Below are positions 47,001 through 56,100 of a stretch of DNA of 64,000 nt, in pieces. Source of the DNA: Lolium rigidum (Eukaryota; Streptophyta; Magnoliopsida; Poales; Poaceae). The DNA lies in NCBI RefSeq assembly GCF_022539505.1, contig NC_061510.1:281292715-281356714 (forward strand), given 5' to 3'. A model generated the notes under the pieces. It searched no databases. It saw only the letters and a list, made by a program, of their open reading frames with translations, and had not been told where the DNA came from. The translations under genes and the position numbers were made by a program. Within the stretch, counting starts at the first letter, position 1; every line of letters begins with the position of its first letter.

Positions 47001-48050
47001 TCGAATGAAAACACACACTTTGATTAAGTTGCCTCACAATATATATATATAATTAGTGTGCATGCATGCATGGCCTACCATGCATGCATATTTATATATA
47101 TATATATTTGAACATTCTTGGCGATTTCAATAATCTCTCATCTCTATCTCTCTCTTTATCGATTGGTGTGGCCAGCGCAACGACACACATTATGCTTGCA
47201 CTTTACGCGCAAAGGCGGGTGCCTCTAATAGTGCATGTCTGTGCACACTCGATCGATCTAGCTAGAGTTTTGATTAATTGTGTAGCACACTAATAAAAAA
47301 GTTGTAATTTAATTCACAACAAGTTATAATTAACCCTAACACATAAACCCTCTAAATAAACCATAAAACCCTATATAGCTAGCTATAGGCCAACGACGAC
47401 CCTTAATTGCGCATCAAGCAGGCCAGGGGTCCTCGCGGTCCTCTAATTAAATATATGTGCCATTAACCCTAAACCCTAAACCGTATATATATAGAAAACT
47501 AACCTTAGCTAATCAAACCCTCGTTAAAACACATAACCCCAAGCTAATTAATAACCCAATCTAATAAAACCTTGCTATATATATAGCTAGTAAACCCTAG
47601 ATTATATAACCCCAATTAATATATGGCCTATATCGATCATATATATATATAGACATTATTGGGATTCATTAATTATATAATAAGTACTGATAATTCAATT
47701 AATTAACTTGAATTTTGACAAGGTCTGAAATGAAAACACACTTTAATTAATTTGCCTCACAATATATATAATTAATATGCATGCATGGCCTAACCATGCA
47801 TGCTTATATATGTGTTTAATTTGGGGATTTCAATCGCTCTCTCGCCGCTCTCTCGTTGGTGGCCAACAACACACACATGCACTTTGTGCGCAAAGGCATG
47901 TGCCTCTAATAATGTGTGCGCAGTCGATCGATCTAGTTTTGATTAATCATAGCACACAAATAAAGAAGTTGTATTTGAATCCACACAACCCTAATCTAAA
48001 ACACATAGCCCCTAACATGGCCTAATTAATTGACCCCTTCTCTCTAGCTA
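41072..48050 (+). repeat. Tandem array of telomere-like repeats with an AT-rich core
   Basis: About 12 units can be anchored on GGCCAACGACACTTAATTGC: 41109, 42086, 42650, 42958, 43594, 44172, 44469, 44813, 45434, 46012, 46647 and 47387. A unit is (a) several hundred bases of degenerate CCCTAAA, CCCTAA, CCCTAAT and AACACTAAA words and (b) a core of about 370 bases with conserved blocks such as AGCGCTGATAAATTAATTAA, TTCTTGGGGATATATA and GGCGCGGGTGCCTCTAATAA. The C-rich strand is always the plus strand. Units at 42650 and 44172 lack the core between TTAATTGCG and CGGGTGCC. The last two are strongly diverged. The core shows no coding conservation. No centromere- or rDNA-like sequence is seen. Confidence 0.9.
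44091..44130 (+). repeat. Longest perfect CCCTAAA run and change to CCCTAA
   Basis: Several uninterrupted plant-type heptamers are followed directly by hexamers CCCTAACCCTAA. A longer pure hexamer run of about six units lies at roughly 45352-45387. Both motif types are mixed throughout the array. Confidence 0.7.
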
Positions 48051-48059
48051 ATTAGTGGA

Positions 48060-49065
48060 AATTGCACAAAATCAAAAGGGGTCCCTCACTAATTATACAT
48101 ATATATCTAGATTGTGATAAACTTTTGCCCCATATTTGGTGGATGGGTGCATCTTGGCATGTAAAACAATTAATGTTTGCAAATGGCGTTGTCAAAATTT
48201 ATGTACAAATGATTTCTTTCCATCCAAAGTGCATAAAATGGGAGTTTTAATGAAGAAAGTACAAATAAAACAGCTCAACATGCCTCCACACCCCGATTTT
48301 CACACGAAGTAGAGCATATTTAAAGGATAATTCCAGAGTTTTACTATTTTTCAAGCAACTTTGCTAATTTCCACCCACTCACATGACTTTATGTCGATTT
48401 AACGAAAATAGGGCGAATTTAAACTACATGGGCGGGATAGTTTGAATTGTGCGCGCGGCAAAGGGAACCGCCTATTCCTCAACCTTGTGCACGGCAAATT
48501 ACACACGCAACTCCATTAAACACCACCTACCGGCGGCCCGGCCGCATGACCCCCCACCCACCCCTACACAACTTATCCCGTCCGTGCGAAGAGCTTCCTC
48601 TCCCCGTCCCGTCCGTGCGAAGAAGAAGCTTCCCCTCCCCGTCGTTCTTCTCGAGACGCACCGGCGGTCAAGTTGATCCACGGTAGGGCTGCTATCTCTA
48701 GCTCAATCATGCATCGGGCAAGACGGCCTAACGATTTATATTTTCTTGATGCTGCTAAAAAAATCGTCGTATGCTCGAACTAATTGGCACTTTATAGTTT
48801 TCCGCTCGATTTGTCCTCGATCAATTTGTTCATTTGCGTGGGCATATAGAGTCAGTTCTGCACTCGATCCGTTAATTTGCTGAAATGCCATGGCAGAGTT
48901 TTGTACACGATCTGTTTGCTAAAATGTCGATGGGCATTTTTTGTTTTGTACTCGACATGATTGCTGAAATGCATAATCATGTAGTATAGTTTTGTACTCG
49001 ATGGATATACATTTCCTACTTCGCCTTAAATTAATCACCAACCATTGTATCTCATAATTAAACAG
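48060..49065 (+). other. Upstream and 5' leader region of the C1 transposase relic
   Basis: No ORF can be supported. A GC-rich stretch at about 48447-48685 with direct repeats CCCCGTCCCGTCCGTGCGAAG (two near copies of TCCCGTCCGTGCGAAGA at 48577-48625) ends at a good splice donor (CACG|GTAGGG at about 48683). An acceptor TTAAACAG lies just before the ATG at 49066. This fits a noncoding first exon plus intron. TATTTAAAGG near 48318 could be a TATA-like element. Confidence 0.4.
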
Positions 49066-49533
49066 ATGGACAGTAACTTGGATACCGCATGGACACTTAT
49101 GTTCCCCTTCATATATAAATGGTGTTCAACCCTTTATGGGGTTTATTAGAGCTCATGAAGGTCACAACCTGGACGTGTATTGCCCGCGCTGCACATGTAT
49201 GAATGGTGAGAAGAGGCCTCACCATGTAGTGGAAGATCATTTACACATTTTTGGGATGGACCGCACATATGTTAGGTGGGTTTATCATGGTGAACCATAT
49301 AATGATCCTTCAGCGGGAGAAGCAGATCTTGCTCACACTGTATGTGTGCTGGCATATGTAGTTAATTATTTATATTGATGCTGCCGCTGTTTCGATCAAT
49401 AGTTTGCATTGCTGTGCAAGGTTCTGTACTCAAATTTAACTTGTTGCAGATGGATGGACGGGAAGGAGAGAAAAAGCGCTTGCTTCAGGAAACGGGTTTC
49501 AGCTCTGGGACATGTGTTGTGCCGGATGAGAAG
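49066..49533 (+). pseudogene. Transposase-associated domain (Transpos_assoc-like) of a CACTA transposase
   Basis: The ATG at 49066 follows a splice acceptor (TTAAACAG). The first frame (MDSNLDTAWT) must shift once before 49136, after which the frame reads INGVQPFMGFIRAHEGHNLD, then YCPRCTCMNGEKRPHHVVED and HLHIFGMDRTYVRWVYHGEP. The CPxC...N...VxxHLxxxGMxxxYxxWxxHGE pattern is the zinc-binding domain at the start of En/Spm-type transposases. A donor near 49340 and a further exon at 49450-49533 (MDGREGEKKRLLQETG, donor GTAAAT) can be read. The catalytic transposase part (Transposase_21) is absent downstream, so the gene is a remnant or a domain re-used in a shorter protein. Confidence 0.6.
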
Positions 49534-49668
49534 GTAAATATGTAAAACGGCATTTGTTCAGGTTGCATCCCTTAGATGTTTGTCTAATCTGTTGATGTAC
49601 TAATTGCGTAAGCATAGAGTTGAAGAGGTCTCTCGCTTGATGGGAGATTTGAAGATGAATCTCAGCTT

Positions 49669-50016
49669 GATGCACCCGTGGATGGTACCGATGACGAGCC
49701 TTTCATAGACGAAGGTCCCGCACCCGAGATTATCCAGCCTACGTAAGGAGGCCGTGGACCGAGTACACAGCTTTGCGTTGAAGTGGATGCACGCCCGGAG
49801 ATCATCGTGGGCGTCCGGGTAGTCTCAAGACCACCCAGCCCCGATGCACCCGTGGATGGTACTGATGACGAGCCTTTCATAGACGAAGGTCCTGCACCTG
49901 AGATTATCCAGCCTACATAAGGAGGCCGTGGACCGAGTACACAGCTTTGCGTTGAAGTGGATGCACGCCCGGAGATCATCAGGGGCGTCCCGGTAGTCTC
50001 AGGACCACCCAGCCCT
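49669..50016 (+). repeat. Tandem duplication, two copies of 174 bp
   Basis: GATGCACCCGTGGATGGTA starts at 49669 and again at 49843. A third start, GATGCA, is at 50017. Copies are about 95% alike and 174 is a multiple of three (58 codons). On the plus strand the unit reads DAPVDGTDDEPFIDEGPAPE and then meets a stop (TAAGG) that in copy 1 sits in a possible splice donor (AC|GTAAGG) and in copy 2 has become ATAAGG. Confidence 0.8.
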
Positions 50017-50257
50017 GATGCAAAATGTTGAGCTACTTTATGATTCGTACTCTTATGTTCTGGTGCTGTAGTATGTACTATCTTTGTTATGATTTGTACG
50101 CCTTTGGCGCTAGAACTATAATTAAGCATTCGAGTGGATGATCGCGTTGCAAAATTTGACACCCACACAATCAGTTCATCGTATGAGTAGTAGCACAATT
50201 ACTTCTACAGCCAGTCCCGCCGGCGCATTAATTGGTAGCATGAAACACTTTCAGGCA

Positions 50258-50366
50258 CTCCCTCTCGATTCATATTAATTGACTCAATTTTGTCTAGATA
50301 TGGATGTATCTAGATGCATTTGTTAACTAGACTAACAAACTTGAGTCAGCTTAATATGAATCGGTG
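50258..50366. mobile_element. Stowaway-like MITE, about 109 bp
   Basis: The left end CTCCCTCTCGATTCATATTA and right end TTAATATGAATCGG are inverted copies. Inner parts TGACTCAA and TTGAGTCA also pair. It belongs to the same family as the outer MITE at 51829. No ORF. Confidence 0.65.
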
Positions 50367-50860
50367 TAAACCGCCCAAGTCCTCGAGCAGCTAGTTTATT
50401 GACTCGGACTCCAAGCCTCTCGCGGCAAGCCATCGACGAAGCTTTGACCAGATCTTGGCCCGCTTTTTTTGCGAATAGCAAAGCTTTGACCAGTTCCTCT
50501 CGGGATACAGCACGCCGGTGAGCTTGCACGGTTGCCATGAGCACTTTCCGGCGGAACTTCCTCTGCAGCGCCCTCAAGCCGCCGCTGCGAGACAGCACGC
50601 AGTGCCTCGAGGTGGACGGAACGGACGAACTCGGGATCTCAAGGCGGGGGGTCCGCCTCGTCCGGGAACGATCTCCAGCGGGTTAACGAGGACATGCATG
50701 GCGGCCAGGGGATTTGGGGTTTTTTTGTTGTTGTTTGAGCTTGGGATTTGGGGTTTTTTCGGATAGGGGAGGAGGAACCGAGGAAGAGGAAGGAACAGCC
50801 CGCGTGCTTGGCGCGTGGCAGTGTGCTTGAATTTCGAATTTTTGTGAAATGTTTCATTTC
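50367..50860 (-). other. Possible captured gene fragment (minus strand)
   Basis: The minus strand shows a promoter- or leader-like stretch (CCTCTTCCTCGGTTCCTCCT) and an open frame 50598-50332 (EELVKALLFAKKAGQDLVKA and ACRERLGVRVNK). GC content rises compared with the flanks. The frame start is unclear and I do not recognise the protein. It may be an exon picked up by the CACTA element or simply non-coding DNA. Confidence 0.25.
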
Positions 50861-51442
50861 CCCGCTACAATTCGGGGGTTTTCTTGACGCGCCAATGCGT
50901 CCCGCCGGGCAGGTTCAAGTGAATTTGGGGTGCCACACTATGGGCCCCAGTTTCAGTGAGACATGTAATGACTAGTCACATCAGTAAGTTCACTGTGTAA
51001 TAAAATATGTTACCCCTCCCCTTTATGTAGCCCCCTTGTCTCTCCCGATCGAGTGCCGACAGCCGACGGATGCAAGCCGCTAGCTCGATCCCCTCCTTTC
51101 GCCTCCACCGTCCAGGCATCCAGCTTGGAGGGGCAAGCTGCATCTAGACCAAGCGGATTAGGTAGTACTAGTAATGTTCTTTCCTTTCTCGAGATCGGTT
51201 CTTTTTTCCTCACCTCGATATCTTGCGCATCTATTTCCTATTCCGGGCGAAGGGGTGTCTTTCCGGTCACCCTCGCGCCGGGAGTGATTGATGGGGGTGG
51301 GGGCGGGGGCTACCTTTGCTTGGATTGGGGTGTTCTTCCTTTATTTGTCGACATTTGCAACCCTTGTAGTTTCTGCTGATCCTCAATGTATCTTTTGTCA
51401 GCTTGTACAGGAAAGGAAAGACCTCGGTGGTGGTGGGGGGCA

Positions 51443-54400
51443 ATGGAGCGTAAGGCCACCACGCATGTGGGCAGTTGGCTGAGCCTGAGCTGCGTCCCCA
51501 GCCCCGCAAAGCAGGTACTCCGTTTGCTTATCCACTCTGTCTGTCTGCATCCTCAATCTGTTCCTGTTCTGGAAAATGCTTAAAGTAGCACATGTCTTCA
51601 GCTGTTTGTGCGTAAAGCCTCTGTGACACCATGCTCTATATTCTCTGTATCAGGTTGGTACCTCCAGGTTCCGTGCTGAGGCTATGGGGAACGATAGCGC
51701 CCCACCTGCTGCAGGAGCATGGCCAGATCTGCAGCGACAAGAAGCGAAATGCCACCGCCGAGCCGGGCAGTGGACCGCCCAGGGGTAATTTTTTTAACCA
51801 ACTTACCATGATGTAGTCCGAATCCGATACTCCCTCGGATCCAAATTAATTGACTCAACTATCCGTAGATACGGATGTATCTAGATGTGTTTTAGCTCTA
51901 GATACTACTACCTCCATCCCAAAGCTTAGGGCTTATATTATTTTTAGAAAGTCAAACTATACCATGTTTGACTAAGCTTTTACCAAAAATCATTAACATG
52001 CAAAATACAAAATTAATATCATTAAATAGGTTGTGAAATATATTTTCCTACGGTATCTACACAATATTATATTTGTTGATAGAATGTTCTAAAATTTTGG
52101 TCAAACTTTACTTGTTTTGATTTCTCAAAAATAAATAAGCCTTAAGCTTTGGGATGGAGGTATCTAGACAAAGCTGAGTCAACTAGTTTTTTTTGTCTGT
52201 CCATAGCTAGTGTTCATGGTGCAAAAGGCTAAGAGCATCCACTATATGCATCAGTCTATCTCATACAGTAATTCAATATCACTGCCGAGGTCTGCCTTTT
52301 GTTTTGCTATTCATATGCAGACTGAAACTTTAGGGCCTTTACTCAAAAGGAAGATCAAAACTGCGGCTGATCAGGCTGCCAGTATGTTGATGCCGCCCCC
52401 ATCTTCTAAATGCCTCTACAAGCACAAGGCCACGCGCCAGCCGGGTGGTGATCTTTTAATGAATATGGTATATTTTCTTAATCCACAAAACATGCCTTGA
52501 TTTTTGTCTGTTTATTGTCGGTTTTTTCTAATGCTTGCCAAAAGTTTACAACAACAACAACAACCAAGCCTTTCAGTCCCAAACAAGTTGGGGTAGGCTA
52601 GAGTTGAAGCCCATAAGATCTCGAAGCCAAAAGTTTAGAAACACCAAATTCGTTTGCTTACAATCATCATACAGTAATGTTCATCTACTCTCCAGTTCCC
52701 CTAACCCAACAAAAAATGATGTTAATTACGATTTTTAGATTAAAAGAGCACCATTAGGCGCCGTTAATTACGACTTTGAGATTAAAATGTCATTTGCAAT
52801 TGCTAATTACAATTTTGAGACAAATGATTAGTTTAACCTCGATCTGTTCTGCTCTCCATTTTTCCCAACCGAACAAAAATGTAACCATTCCATTCCTCTG
52901 AAATGGAACCATTCCATTCCATTCCACGCTGTTTCAGAACCGAACACACCCTTGCATTGTTGTGAACCGTTGTCCATACACAGCCATACCCTTCCACTTA
53001 CATCCAGCACTATATGCATCGATCTGTCTCGCAGTCATTCAATATCACCGCTGAGATCTGTTCCCATTCTTATGCAGGCTGAAACTCGCTGCGCCTTTAC
53101 TCAAGTGGATGCAAAATGAGGCCGATGAGGCTGCTGTGAGGACGATGGTGCCGGCACCATCATCCGAAAACCTCTACAAGCACGAGGCCATGGGCCAGCT
53201 CGGGTGGTGACCTTTTAATGAATCTGGTATATTTTCTTAATCCACATACATGATTTTATTATTATCTCGTTTAATTACCGTTGGCTTTGCCTAATGCTTA
53301 CCAAAAGTTCGAAACACCGCGTTTGCTTACAATCATCATACACTAATTTTTCACTTTTCAGTCTGTCTCATCCAGTATATAAACTGTTGAGTTCCGTTGG
53401 CTTCTTTTGTAATCATTTGCATTGTTGTCAACTGTTGTCTATGCACAACCCTATTCTTCCACTTACATCCCGCACTATTTGCATCAGTCTATCTCATAGA
53501 TTTATTAAATATCAATGATGAGTTCTGTTGCTATTCATATGCAGGATGAAGCTTATGTGCCTCTACTCAAATGGAAAAAAATGATCCTGATGAGGCTGCT
53601 GTGAAGACGATGGTGCCGCCACCATCTTCTGAAAACCTCCTCAAGCACAAGGCCACGGGCCAGCTGGGTGGTATCCTTTTCGATAAGCAGTGTATATTTT
53701 CTTAATCCTCATACATGATTTGATTTGTCTGTTTATTGTCGGCTTTGTCTAATGCTTACCAATAGTTCGGAAACACACACAACCCTATTCTTCCACTTAC
53801 ATCCAGCACTATATGCATCAGTGTCTCATAGATTCATTTTATATATCACTGCTGATGTCTGTTGCTCTTCAATTTTCATATGCAGACTGAAACTGCTAAG
53901 CCTTCATTGGTCAAAAGGATTGCAACTGCTGCTGATGAGGCATCTGCAGAGGCTGCCACCAAGTTACTGTCAGCCCCACCTTCTGGATGCTTATATAAGC
54001 TCAAGTCCAAGGACCAGCCGGGCCGTAACCATCCAAGGGTTCGGGTATATTTTCTTAAGCCACATATACATGCCATGATTTATGTCTGATATTATCACCG
54101 GCTCTGTCTAATGCTTTTTGGAATTCGGAAACGCCAAATTAGCATGCTTATATTCATCATACACTAAATTTTGACTGTTCAGTTTGTAACATAGTGTTAT
54201 GCACTCGCTTGTCAACATTTGCATTGCTCTGAACTATGCACTTTACACAACCTAATTCTTCCACTTACATTCAGCGCTACGCACCCGTAGTACCTCCCAT
54301 GTTTCCTTCACCATCCCGATGCCGAGCTTGCGGGAATATGGCGGGCCCATGTACATACCCCGCATATAACACCTCCTATGGCTCTATCTACCTTTCTAAT

Positions 54401-55703
54401 AACTCCTTCACAGAGTTACGTGTATGTATTCTCAGTGGTTTAGCATGAATTGGCATATAGTAAAGTCTTGTTTTTAGTCTTCCTGCTTCTTACATTAGTA
54501 TCAATTTTCACCTGCAGACCGTACCTTGTGAACTTCGTCCAATGATTAACCAGATGTGTCCGCATGAAGGGTCTTTCACTATGCATGGCAATGGCAAATT
54601 GATGAACACCTACACGGTCTATGAGGTGTATGTCTACAAGACGCGGGCCATCACATATTTGTATGGACATGATTGGAGAAAGTTTGCTTTTGACTACGGT
54701 CCGAAGAAGGGCGACGAGCCGAGGATCGAAACTCAAACGGGCAGATATACGTAATCGCTTACAGAGTTGGAGACACTTCCAAATATATAATATGTAACTT
54801 TTTTGTACTCATATCCTTTGATTACCGCATTCTGAGCAGTTGTTCTAAACCATTCCCTCTCGTTCTAGCTTGCTGGGTTTAACATGATCAAAGCTGCAGA
54901 TCCCCTGATGGAACAGGAGCGGATGTCACAAAGGGCACCCACACCAGCACCGGCACCGGCTTCCCACTCTCCCCGCATCAGCACCGGTTCTCGTACTCAG
55001 CTCCGTTTATTGCATCTACCCAGCAGGCCCCTACATCAGCATTGGTTCCTGTAGAGGCCCCATATACTACACCTGCCCAGCAGGCTCCTGCATCAGCACC
55101 GGTTCCTCTAGCTGCACCGTTTACTGCACCTGCCCAACAGTCTCCTGCATCAGCACCGGTTCCTCTAGAGGCACCGTTTATTGCACCTGCCCAGCAGTCT
55201 CCTGCATCAGCACCAGCTCGTGTACCAGCCCTTGCTCCTGCACCTGCCCCAGCCAGATCACCGAGGTCTCAGCTCATTGCTGTGGCCACCCGTGTGGTGA
55301 CCAGGACGCATCTGAAGGCTATGTTCGTGAGTATATGACAAGCATAACTCGCTCTTATCTTGATGTCTTCTCTACTCAAAGTCTCACATGGTTCAGTCTT
55401 CAGTGCATTGGTGCCATTGACTAATTTTTGGTGGTATCTCTTGCTTTGAATCAGAAATTGCCTAAAAGTATCTCCAAGGATCTCAATGCTGGCCGAAGGG
55501 GCAAGATTTCCCTCGTCATGGAGAGTGAAGGTCTCACCGTGGAGGGACGGTACTCCGTCAGTCCCACAGATGGCCGCTTGGCTGTTACTTCCAGGTGGAA
55601 AAAGTTCATTGACGGTGCCAAACTTCGCATTGGATCAAAGTTGAAGGTCAAGATCTTTCGATGCCGCCGTGACATGCTGGTCATAAAGTTTGCGGTTGTC
55701 TAG
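51443..55703 (+). CDS. Multi-exon gene in C1 with repeated exon and two B3-like domains
   Basis: Splice-consistent exons: 51443-51514 (MERKATTHVGSWLSLS), 51654-51784, 52321-52467, 53078-53226 and 53545-53691 (degenerate copies), 53886-54043, 54275-54419, 54518-54750, 54900-55326 and 55455-55703 (stop TAG). The exon at 54275 has a CRACGNMAGPC cluster. The exon at 54518 (MINQMCPHEGSFTMHGNGK, then DWRKFAFDYGPKKGDEPRIE) and the last exon (LPKSISKDLNAGRRGKISLV, then SRWKKFIDGAKLRIGSKLKV) both look like B3-type DNA-binding folds, with the W..F....L..G pattern. They are linked by a Pro/Ala repeat. The position in a CACTA element suggests a TnpA-like DNA-binding partner of the transposase. The similarity to B3 is by eye. 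Degenerate copies contain stops, so the gene may be partly dead. Confidence 0.45.
51829..52200. mobile_element. Stowaway-like MITE carrying a second MITE
   Basis: The left arm ACTCCCTCGGATCCAAATTA and TGACTCAACTATCCGTAGA pairs with the right arm TCTAGACAAAGCTGAGTCAA (to about 52190). The right tip is eroded. The two arms are separated by a 250-bp MITE at 51911-52160. It lies in an intron of the C1 gene. Confidence 0.65.
51911..52160. mobile_element. Inner MITE, 250 bp, TA target duplication
   Basis: Terminal inverted repeats CCTCCATCCCAAAGCTTAGG and CTTAAGCTTTGGGATGGAGG are flanked by TA on both sides (51909-51910 and 52161-52162). TA duplication and size fit a Stowaway-type (mariner-related) MITE. 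The interior is AT-rich without ORF. Confidence 0.8.
52549..52625 (-). mobile_element. Truncated SINE (Au-like 3' end) with 12-bp target duplication
   Basis: A minus-strand insert of 77 bases ends in TTG repeats (plus strand CAACAACAACAACAACC). It contains the block AGTCCCAAACAAGTTGGGGT that is common at the 3' end of grass Au SINEs. It is flanked by GCCAAAAGTTTA at 52537-52548 and 52626-52637. The homologous intron copies at about 53295 and 53752 lack the insert and show the empty site. Confidence 0.75.
52640..53077 (+). other. Intron sequence between exon modules 1 and 2
   Basis: No gene. The stretch 52700-52960 has no counterpart in the other modules and holds a short inverted region (CATTCCTCTGAAATGGAACC and neighbours, about 52885-52920) that might be another small insertion. 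I cannot assign it. Confidence 0.35.
54974..55230 (+). repeat. 57-bp minisatellite encoding a Pro/Ala hinge
   Basis: GCATCAGCACCGGTTCCT-type starts lie at 54974, 55033, 55090, 55147 and 55204. The later spacing is exactly 57 bases (19 codons: PVPLEAPFIAPAQQSPASA). The first interval is 59, so one frame change or an ancient indel lies there. It forms the linker between the two B3-like domains. Confidence 0.8.
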
Positions 55704-56100
55704 TTCTCGTTGTCCCATGAGCCCTTAGCAAATGCATTTGTAGTTATACTTATATAAGGTTATCTTATCCGAACTCGCTAATTAATTGTATGGGTGGTAA
55801 AACTCGGCAAGCTTTTGCTCTTAGCAAGTATGTATGTATGATCAGCTATTATGATAACTAATGTTTGTGTTCATCTTAATTTGCATTTCCGTTTTAGAAA
55901 AAAACTTAATTTCTATTTTGGCTGACCTCGTTAGAGAACTATCGCATTGAATCCACAACATGATTCAAATAGATTCATTACACCGAGCCACATGTCTTGA
56001 CCTTGCTATACACTAGTTCCATTAATCAGCTGCAAGAAGGCTTACCTGAGCTGCCTGAACCACGGCAGATTCGAATCCACCTTAGCTATCTAGCTAGAAA
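55704..56100 (+). other. 3' flank of the C1 gene
   Basis: No ORF can be supported. An AT-rich tail with AATAA-like words follows the stop, then transition to the tandem repeats. No polyadenylation site can be fixed from sequence alone. Confidence 0.3.

Larger units (their letters stand above)
52321..54043 (+). repeat. Four tandem copies of an exon-intron module
   Basis: Exons at 52321-52467, 53078-53226, 53545-53691 and 53886-54043 share ATGCAG acceptors, a (G)CTGAAACT start, the AAGCACAAGGCCA region and a GTATATTTTCTTAA donor. The introns share words such as TCTAATGCTTACCAAAAGTT and CACTATATGCATCAGTCT. Spacings are 757, 467 and 341 bases. The first and fourth stay open (LLKRKIKTAADQAA, LVKRIATAADEASA). 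The second and third carry frame changes. Confidence 0.8.

Noticed and set aside
41072..48050. A true chromosome end
   Set aside because: The telomere words are degenerate, interrupted by a core and continue into ordinary transposon DNA on both sides, so the array is interstitial.
48447..48690. Short GC-rich ORFs on both strands as a host gene
   Set aside because: They overlap a leader-like stretch with direct repeats and a splice donor. No protein similarity is recognisable.
49662..50198. 178-residue minus ORF with a duplicated 58-residue block
   Set aside because: The duplication is a DNA-level 174-bp repeat. The splice signals and acidic coding block fit the plus strand better, so the minus frame is probably accidental.
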